Assembly: GCA_946183895.1 (NCBI GenBank) | Contig: CAMHDX010000110.1 | Coordinates: forward strand, 1-5,052 | Source: an uncultured Porphyromonadaceae bacterium | Lineage (GTDB): Bacteria; Bacteroidota; Bacteroidia; Bacteroidales; Muribaculaceae | Reading direction: 5' to 3' | DNA: 5,052 bases | Shown: piece after piece, positions 1 to 4,145 of the stretch | How positions within the stretch are numbered: the stretch's first letter is position 1 | Layout of the letters: the number at the start of each line of letters is the position of its first letter | Position numbers and translations under genes: made by a program | The notes under the pieces: generated by a model | The model's input: the letters and a program-made list of their open reading frames with translations, nothing else | Database searches by the model: none | Told to the model about the DNA's origin: nothing

Positions 1-27
1 CAACAACAGGGACGGTTCTTTTTGTTG
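1..27. repeat. REP-like short hairpin with GGGACGGTTCT core
   Basis: CAACAA (1-6) is complementary to TTGTTG (22-27), with AG (8-9) and CT (18-19) able to pair inside. The loop region carries GGACGGTT. From general knowledge, short hairpins containing GGGACGGTTCTTTT are scattered in the intergenic DNA of gut Firmicutes and Bacteroidota, often linked to single-strand Y1 (REP-associated) transposases. No transposase is visible here and the element touches the window edge, so its true extent is unknown. Identification rests on recall of the motif plus the visible stem, not on a search. Confidence 0.4.
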
Positions 28-49
28 CTTTGAACGCCCGCGGTAATGC

Positions 50-349
50 CTACTCCAGCTGCCAGGCGTCGATGGTGCGGGTGCAAAACGGTAGAACCGC
101 ATGGCGCTTCCACTCCTTCTCCATCTTGTCAATCTCCAGCCCCTCGAACAGGTCATGACGACCCTCAAAGTAGTACTTCAACGTCGACACCAGCAGCGAC
201 TTGCCGAAGCGACGCGGACGGCTCAGAAAGTACACATCGCCTTGTGTTACCATACGGTAAATCAAGCCCGTCTTGTCTACATAGACCATGCCGGCCTGGC
301 GAATTCGCGCGAAGTCCTGTATACCTATCGGATAAATCAAGTTGCTCAT
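50..349 (-). pseudogene. AAA-ATPase-like / PD-(D/E)XK family protein, N-terminal remnant
   Basis: This 99-codon frame starts MSNLIYPIGIQDF and contains VYVDKT (residues 22-27) and the Walker-A-like stretch SRPRRFGKS (43-51). These are hallmarks of the AAA-ATPase-like family (Pfam PF09820), normally followed by a PDDEXK_9 nuclease-like domain (PF08011) in proteins of roughly 500 residues. Family resemblance runs to about residue 86 (EWKRHAVL). After that comes PFCTRTIDAWQLE and a stop, where the family normally shows a 'VLHLDxN'-like strand. Everything downstream (Walker B, sensor, nuclease domain) is missing, so the gene is probably a remnant, though DNA left of the window is unseen. The start at 349 is preferred because the reading frame upstream runs through a consensus promoter (375-382), a terminator and the tRNA 3' end. 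Cellular function of the family is poorly known; toxin or mobile-element links have been suggested. Recognition of the N-terminal domain is secure; the pseudogene status is inference. Confidence 0.72.
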
Positions 350-374
350 ATCGGTCGGATTTGTGTTTATCTTG

Positions 375-404
375 CAAATATACATAAAATTTTCTTTTTG
401 GCAG
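375..404 (-). promoter_or_regulatory. Bacteroides-type promoter of the ATPase remnant
   Basis: On the minus strand TATATTTG (382 to 375) matches the Bacteroides -7 consensus TAnnTTTG exactly. CTG (404-402) lies 19 bases upstream, a one-mismatch version of the -33 TTG. The predicted transcript would start near 368 and give a leader of about 20 bases before the ATG at 349, which supports that start codon over any farther upstream. Confidence 0.6.
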
Positions 405-419
405 GAGTTTTGGCAGGGA
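396..419. repeat. 12-bp tandem direct repeat at the promoter
   Basis: TTTTGGCAGG occurs at 396-405 and again at 408-417, a 12-bp period with two differences in the last two bases of the unit. The first copy overlaps the -33 position of the minus-strand promoter at 375-404, so the pair could be a regulator site, or simply a small duplication. Confidence 0.45.
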
Positions 420-530
420 AGTTTTGCTTGAATAACAAAAAAGTGTGAACTGTTGGTGGCTTTGGCGCAAAAATGCTTAGAGGTTGGGTCTTCAACGCAA
501 TCATTGGTGGGCGGTCTCGCCGGCGGGGGC

Positions 531-565
531 AAAAGAAAAGTCAGACACTGAATGTGCCTGACTTT
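531..565 (-). terminator. Intrinsic terminator downstream of tRNA-Ala
   Basis: AAAGTCAGACAC (537-548) pairs with GTGCCTGACTTT (554-565) in a 12-bp stem with one G-U pair and a 5-base loop. Read on the minus strand the stem is followed by TCTTTT. It lies 10 bases beyond the tRNA 3' end. Because the stem itself starts and ends with A/T runs it could also work in the other direction, but no plus-strand gene ends here. Confidence 0.88.
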
Positions 566-575
566 CAATTGATTG

Positions 576-648
576 TGGAGCATAGCGGACTCGAACCGCT
601 TACCTCAACACTGCCAGTGTTGCGCTCTACCAGATGAGCTAATGCCCC
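576..648 (-). tRNA. tRNA-Ala (anticodon GGC)
   Basis: The minus strand folds into a complete 73-base cloverleaf. The acceptor GGGGCAT pairs with ATGCTCC (one G-U); the D stem is GCTC/GAGC with GG in the loop; the anticodon stem is CAACA/TGTTG around the loop CTGGCAG; the T stem is AGCGG/CCGCT with loop TTCGAGT. The discriminator base is A. The anticodon GGC (complement of 613-615) reads the alanine codon GCC, which is abundant in the neighbouring genes. The 3' CCA is not encoded (the gene is followed by CAATC), so it must be added by CCA nucleotidyltransferase. The gene has its own promoter and terminator and appears to be a single-gene transcript. Confidence 0.97.
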
Positions 649-658
649 AAAAGCGCTG

Positions 659-688
659 CAAAGGTACAACAATTTTTTTAATGTGCAA
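659..688 (-). promoter_or_regulatory. Promoter of tRNA-Ala
   Basis: On the minus strand TACCTTTG (666 to 659) is a perfect TAnnTTTG -7 element, and TTG (688-686) lies exactly 19 bases upstream, the standard Bacteroides spacing. The element ends 10 bases before the mature tRNA 5' end, so the 5' leader would be only a few bases. It lies in the 59-bp gap after porT. No terminator is seen between the porT stop and this promoter, so some porT transcripts may read through to the terminator at 531-565. Confidence 0.85.
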
Positions 689-707
689 GCATTTGTCGCC
701 AAAAAAA

Positions 708-1454
708 TCACTCAAAATAAAATGTGAGCACCACCATGCTGTTGTGCACCTTGCTCAGCGATTCGGTAAATCGCATCATCTCGGGGTTGTCATCAAGGTC
801 GGGACGCTTGCGCTGCAGGATGTTGCGCAGACCGAAGCAGAACTTCAGCTCGGGGCAGAGCTTGAAGAACGGGAGGTAGAAGTCGCACCCCAGTCCCACG
901 GTGAGCATCACGTCGCTGCGTGAGAGCTTGAGCTGCTCGTAGCGCTCCTTGCCCACGCTGAACACGCCCATGGCGCCCGCGGTGAAGTAGGGTCGCATGT
1001 TGCGGTAGCGCAATGCACTAATCTTGAGGTCAATGGGCAGCACGACGTAGGTGCACTTGAGGTTCTGGCTCTGGCGCACATGGCTCGGCTCGAGGGCGTC
1101 GGTGGGTGCCAGTTGGTTGTAGAACTTGACCACCTTGTTGCCAAAGTACATGCCCGGCGAGAAGCGCAGGTTGAAGTGCTTGCCCAACCGGTAGTCAGCC
1201 AGCACGTTGACGCAGAAGCCCGGCGAGTGGTTGGGAACCTCGGCCATCCACTGCTCGCCGTCCTCGGTGATGAACCCGTTGTTGGTCAACTTCAGGTCCT
1301 GGAAGTTCATGCCCACGCTGAAGCCGAAGTGTATGCGCTTGTTGTCGGCATACTGACGGTTGAGCAACCGGTCGTTGTCCTGGGCGGCAAGGTCGTGTGG
1401 CATCACCACCGCGCACATTATTATTAATAATATTCTCGAAATCCACTTCATCAT
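708..1454 (-). CDS. porT: PorT, outer-membrane component of the type IX secretion system
   Basis: This 248-residue protein is about the usual PorT length. A Sec signal peptide (residues 1-24: basic start MMKWISR, hydrophobic core ILLIIMCAVV, cleavage after LAA) exports it. The mature part begins with a DNKRIHFGFSVGMNF block (37-51), the PorT hallmark, and then shows alternating aromatic/polar strands such as FNLRFSPGMYF, VVLPIDLKI and VGLGCDFYL. It ends in VVLTFYFE, the terminal aromatic strand typical of outer-membrane barrels. In P. gingivalis PorT is an outer-membrane protein whose loss blocks gingipain export; the Flavobacterium counterpart is SprT. Here the gene lies head-to-head with porP, 88 bp away, which supports the T9SS assignment over a generic 'PorT-family' barrel. 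The first of two adjacent ATGs was taken; starting one codon later is equally possible. A candidate promoter lies at 1474-1503. Confidence 0.9.
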   Translation of the reverse strand: MMKWISRILLIIMCAVVMPHDLAAQDNDRLLNRQYADNKRIHFGFSVGMNFQDLKLTNNGFITEDGEQWMAEVPNHSPGFCVNVLADYRLGKHFNLRFSPGMYFGNKVVKFYNQLAPTDALEPSHVRQSQNLKCTYVVLPIDLKISALRYRNMRPYFTAGAMGVFSVGKERYEQLKLSRSDVMLTVGLGCDFYLPFFKLCPELKFCFGLRNILQRKRPDLDDNPEMMRFTESLSKVHNSMVVLTFYFE

Positions 1455-1473
1455 GTTAATTTAACGCTCTGGG

Positions 1474-1503
1474 CAAACTTTTATTGCTTGTAAGATAAAA
1501 CAA
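1474..1503 (-). promoter_or_regulatory. Candidate porT promoter
   Basis: On the minus strand AAAGTTTG (1481 to 1474) fits the -7 consensus TAnnTTTG with one mismatch, and TTG (1503-1501) lies 19 bases upstream. This gives a short leader of about 15 bases before the porT ATG at 1454, similar to the leader predicted for the ATPase remnant. The element overlaps the inverted repeat at 1480-1518, so a protein bound there would interfere with it. Confidence 0.5.
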
Positions 1504-1518
1504 TGTACAAACAATAAA
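1480..1518. repeat. 13-bp inverted repeat, possible shared operator between porT and porP
   Basis: TTTATTGCTTGTA (1480-1492) is the reverse complement of TACAAACAATAAA (1506-1518) at 12 of 13 positions, with a 13-base spacer. Each arm, read toward its own gene, ends 50-51 bases before the start codon (porP at 1543, porT at 1454). No T-run follows on either side, so it is not a terminator. It covers the -33 and the spacer of the candidate porT promoter. A dimeric regulator site, or matched upstream elements of two divergent promoters, would both fit; the regulator is unknown. Confidence 0.55.
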
Positions 1519-1542
1519 CCCGAGTGGTTGACGTTTTAAAAA

Positions 1543-2529
1543 ATGATGAAACGATTGTTGGAAATAACGTGGTGGCGCGGTGTGGCGACCTTGATAGGCA
1601 TGGTTGTCGCCGTCGTGGCGCATGCTCAGGTTGACGCCAGCCTGTCGCAGTACTGGACTGTGCCCGCCTACTACAACGCCGCCGCCACGGGTCGCACCGA
1701 CTTTATCCACATCAGTGCCGGCGCCCGCCTGCAGTGGGTGGGCATCAAGCATGCGCCCATGACCTTCATGGCGCTTGCCGACATGCCGTTCAAGCTGCTC
1801 AACCGCCGCTGGGGTGCCGGCGTGAGGCTGCAGCAAGAGTCTATGGGTCTGTACAGCAGCATCCAGGCAGGGGCTCAGCTGTCGTGGAAGAAGAAGATGC
1901 TGGGCGGCACGTTGAGCATCGGTGTGCAGCCGGGCATCGTCAGCCAGACCTTCAAGGGCAGCAAGGTGGACATCCCCGAGGATGACGCGCATACCAAGAA
2001 CGACGACGCCATCCCCACGACCGACGTCAGCGGCACGGCGTTTGACATCAGTGCCGGTGTGATGTTTGAGCACAAGTGGTTCTGGACCGCCATCAGCAGT
2101 ACCCACATCAACGCCCCCAGCGTCACTCTCAAGACCGAGGGCGACGACGAGCACCTGTACGAGTTCAACACCGGCAGGGCATATTATTTGATGGCCGGCA
2201 GCAATATTCCGATTAAAAACACGTTATTTGAATTACAACCCTCCATCATGGTGGGTACTGACTTTAAGGCCTATACCGCCACGGCGACCATGCGGGTGCG
2301 CTACAAGAAGTTCCTGAGCGCCGGTGTCGGATACAGGCACAATGACGCGGTGTCGATTATGGTAGGTGCCGACTACAAGAACTTCACGTTCGGCTACTGC
2401 TACGATTATCCGATCTCCGCCATCAGTCGTGTGACGCATGGCAGCCACGAGTTGTTTGTCAGTTACAATGTCAAGCTCGACATGGGCGAGAAGAATCGTA
2501 ACAGCCACCGCAGCATTCGCATCATGTAG
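1543..2529 (+). CDS. porP: PorP/SprF family outer-membrane protein of the type IX secretion system
   Basis: The gene encodes 328 residues, typical for the family. The signal peptide covers residues 1-28 (hydrophobic GVATLIGMVVAVV, cleavage after AHA). The mature N-terminus carries the PorP/SprF signature LSQYW..P.YYN.AATG (34-50), and near the C-terminus lies the signature PISAISRVTHGSHEL (290-304) followed by a last strand FVSYNVKL. Between them are many amphipathic strands consistent with an outer-membrane beta-barrel. In P. gingivalis PorP associates with the periplasmic PorK/PorN complex and with PorE, and is required for secretion. SprF homologues in gliding Flavobacteria pair with individual secreted adhesins, but the position here, directly ahead of porK and porL, identifies the core PorP. 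ATG at 1543 and ATG at 1546 are both possible; the leader (GTTTTAAAAA) has no Shine-Dalgarno. The 61-bp gap to porK fits an operon. No clear housekeeping promoter is seen upstream. Confidence 0.93.
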   Translation: MMKRLLEITWWRGVATLIGMVVAVVAHAQVDASLSQYWTVPAYYNAAATGRTDFIHISAGARLQWVGIKHAPMTFMALADMPFKLLNRRWGAGVRLQQESMGLYSSIQAGAQLSWKKKMLGGTLSIGVQPGIVSQTFKGSKVDIPEDDAHTKNDDAIPTTDVSGTAFDISAGVMFEHKWFWTAISSTHINAPSVTLKTEGDDEHLYEFNTGRAYYLMAGSNIPIKNTLFELQPSIMVGTDFKAYTATATMRVRYKKFLSAGVGYRHNDAVSIMVGADYKNFTFGYCYDYPISAISRVTHGSHELFVSYNVKLDMGEKNRNSHRSIRIM

Positions 2530-2538
2530 CAACCTTTA

Positions 2539-2553
2539 ACTCGCATCGCGAGT
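2539..2553 (+). other. Small stem-loop between porP and porK
   Basis: ACTCGC (2539-2544) pairs perfectly with GCGAGT (2548-2553) around a 3-base loop, 9 bases after the porP stop. No T-run follows, so it is unlikely to stop transcription completely. It could protect or define mRNA ends within the operon. It is short enough to be chance. Confidence 0.35.
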
Positions 2554-2574
2554 AGTTATAAGTATAGATTTCAG

Positions 2575-2586
2575 TATTAATCAGTC
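2575..2586 (+). repeat. Leader motif ATTAATCAGTC, copy 1 (porK)
   Basis: TATTAATCAGTC ends 4 bases before the porK ATG. The same 11-base string ATTAATCAGTC recurs at 4114-4124 in the leader of porL. Just upstream TAGATTTC (2565-2572) resembles a -7 element with one mismatch but has no -33 partner at the right distance, so I do not call a promoter. Confidence 0.45.
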
Positions 2587-2590
2587 GATA

Positions 2591-4051
2591 ATGAAACAAC
2601 AATTATTTCCAATCGTGGCAATCGCCGCAACCATCGTCATGACGACCTCGTGTGGAGCCCTGCGCAGCAATAGCTCGCAAGGCGGCGAGGTGACCGGCGT
2701 GGGCGTGACAACCTATAGCGAACCGACGCCCTACGGGATGGTGTTGATTGACTGTGGCTCGATGCGCGAAGGGCCGTCAAAGCGCGACAGCGTGTGGGGC
2801 GTGGACAGCACGGCTCACGGCGTGAGCGTGGAGGCGTTCTGGATGGACGAGACCGAGATTACCAACTCCAAATACAAGCAGTTTGTGTACTGGGTGCGCG
2901 ACTCGATTATCCGCGAGCGCCTCGCCGACCCTGCCTATGGCGGCAACGAGGAGTTCAAGATTGAGGAGGACCGCGACGGCAACCCCATCACGCCTCACCT
3001 CAACTGGAACAAGGCGATACCCTGGAAGAACCCCAGCGAGGACGAGGAGCGTGCCATCGAGAGCGTGTATCGTGTCAACCTGATCACGGGCAAGAAGGAG
3101 TTGGACCCCACTCAGCTCAACTATCGCTACGAGATCTACAACCTGACCGAGGCCGCCAAGCGTCGCAACCGCATTGACGCCATTCAGCACAGCGATGTGA
3201 TGCGCCGCGACTACAACACCGACCACGCTCAGGACCTGGTGGCGCCGATGATCAGCAAGGACACCGCCTACATCGACGATGAGGGCCGCGTGGTGCGCCA
3301 GACCATCACACGCCAGTTGCAGAGCGACTACGACTTTGTCAACACCTACATTGTCAACATCTATCCGGACACCACGTGCTGGATCAACGACTTTGACAAC
3401 GCCTACAACGAGCCCTATGTTCGCATGTACTTTGCCAACGGCAACTACAACAACCATCCGGTGGTGGGCATCAGTTGGGAGCAGGCTAACGCCTTCTGCG
3501 TGTGGCGCACCGAGTTCCTCAAGAAGTCGATTGGCAAGGAGAATGTCTACATCGAGCCCTATCGTCTGCCCACCGAGGCCGAGTGGGAGTTTGCCGCTCG
3601 TGCCGGCATCAACGAGAACAAGTACCCCTGGGAGGGCGACTTGCCCCTCACCGGCGAGGAAGGCTGCTTCTACGCCAACTTCAAGCCGCAGGAGGGCAAC
3701 TATGTCAAGGACGGCAACATCATCACGTCGCCTGTGGGCACCTATCAGCCCAACGACTTCGGGCTATACGACATGGCGGGCAATGTGAGCGAGTGGACCA
3801 GCACCGCTTACACCGAGAGCATTGACCGCATGACCAGCGACCTCAATCCCGAGTATCGCTACTATGTGGCGCAGGAGGACCCCTACAAGATGTCGCGCAA
3901 GATAGTGCGCGGCGGCTCGTGGAAGGATGTCGCCCACAACATCCGCGGTGACATACGCATGTGGGAGTACCAGAACGAGCAGCGCAGCTACATCGGCTTC
4001 AGGTGTGTCCGCACCAAGGTGGGCTTCGGCAAGGCCAAGCGCAAGAAGTGA
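2591..4051 (+). CDS. porK: PorK/GldK, outer-membrane ring lipoprotein of the type IX secretion system
   Basis: This 486-residue lipoprotein has a signal sequence ending MTTSC, with the lipidated cysteine at residue 21. The rest is an FGE-sulfatase (SUMF1-like, PF03781) fold: FWMDETEITNSKYKQF near residues 80-96, VVGISWEQANAFC (291-303), RLPTEAEWEFAARAG (from 325), GLYDMAGNVSEW (391-402), IVRGGSWKD (438-446) and a terminal YIGFRCVR. The stretch of roughly residues 105-290 is an insertion relative to formylglycine-generating enzymes and is typical of GldK/PorK. The two catalytic cysteines expected after the GGSW motif in active enzymes are absent (GGSWKDVAHNIRG), so the role is structural. In P. 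gingivalis PorK and PorN build a large periplasmic ring attached to the outer membrane. The gene follows porP by 61 bp and precedes porL by 94 bp on the same strand. The start is fixed by the signal peptide; no Shine-Dalgarno is present. Confidence 0.96.
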   Translation: MKQQLFPIVAIAATIVMTTSCGALRSNSSQGGEVTGVGVTTYSEPTPYGMVLIDCGSMREGPSKRDSVWGVDSTAHGVSVEAFWMDETEITNSKYKQFVYWVRDSIIRERLADPAYGGNEEFKIEEDRDGNPITPHLNWNKAIPWKNPSEDEERAIESVYRVNLITGKKELDPTQLNYRYEIYNLTEAAKRRNRIDAIQHSDVMRRDYNTDHAQDLVAPMISKDTAYIDDEGRVVRQTITRQLQSDYDFVNTYIVNIYPDTTCWINDFDNAYNEPYVRMYFANGNYNNHPVVGISWEQANAFCVWRTEFLKKSIGKENVYIEPYRLPTEAEWEFAARAGINENKYPWEGDLPLTGEEGCFYANFKPQEGNYVKDGNIITSPVGTYQPNDFGLYDMAGNVSEWTSTAYTESIDRMTSDLNPEYRYYVAQEDPYKMSRKIVRGGSWKDVAHNIRGDIRMWEYQNEQRSYIGFRCVRTKVGFGKAKRKK

Positions 4052-4069
4052 GGCACAGTGCCGCTCACT
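4047..4069 (+). other. Stem-loop overlapping the porK stop codon
   Basis: AGTGAG (4047-4052) pairs with CTCACT (4064-4069) and GCA (4053-4055) with TGC (4059-4061) around the loop CAG, leaving a 2-base bulge. The stop codon TGA (4049-4051) lies in the stem. No T-run follows, so it is not a standard terminator. Together with the hairpin after porP it could set transcript stability between operon genes. Confidence 0.35.
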
Positions 4070-4113
4070 CTCCATACAAGCGAGTATCAGTAAAAACATA
4101 ATCAAATCGGTAG

Positions 4114-4124
4114 ATTAATCAGTC
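4114..4124 (+). repeat. Leader motif ATTAATCAGTC, copy 2 (porL)
   Basis: This is identical over 11 bases to 2576-2586 before porK. Both copies are preceded by TAGATT (4111-4116 here, overlapping the motif; 2565-2570 there) and, farther upstream, by GCGAGTA (4080-4086 here; 2548-2554 there). Here the motif ends 21 bases before the porL ATG, against 4 bases for porK, so the position relative to the start is not conserved. Confidence 0.45.
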
Positions 4125-4145
4125 TTAAAACGATATACATCAGCC

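Noticed and set aside
13..99. Inverted 7-mer CGGTTCT (13-19) and AGAACCG (93-99) flanking the ATPase breakpoint, possibly ends of a tiny mobile element.
   Set aside because: The right copy encodes residues Ala-Val-Leu that still match the ATPase family, so it looks native; seven bases over this distance is easily chance.
350..583. Upstream extension of the ATPase-remnant frame to an ATG at 583 (minus strand).
   Set aside because: It would run through the tRNA 3' end, the intrinsic terminator and a consensus -7 element, and the added residues resemble no protein family. The ATG at 349 gives the normal family N-terminus.
1455..1465. Perfect 11-base palindrome GTTAATTTAAC directly before the porT ATG.
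   Set aside because: It is short and made of A/T-rich sequence in a leader, with no further support for a binding site.
1456..2154. Long minus-strand open frame (232 codons) opposite porP.
   Set aside because: It lies antisense to a gene with clear family motifs; its His/Val/Gly/Ala-rich product is typical of the complement of GC-rich third positions, with no recognisable domain.
2565..2572. TAGATTTC as an internal porK promoter -7 element.
   Set aside because: One mismatch at the important final G, and no TTG at 19-21 bases upstream.
2777..3457. Long minus-strand open frame (226 codons) opposite porK.
   Set aside because: It is a shadow of porK codon bias: the product is nearly all Val, Ala, Leu and Asp without domain motifs, and the porK frame is certain.
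3279..3788. Second plus-strand frame of 169 codons inside porK.
   Set aside because: The product is Arg/Ser/Thr/Pro-rich low complexity, offset from the true frame, and arises from GC-rich codon positions.
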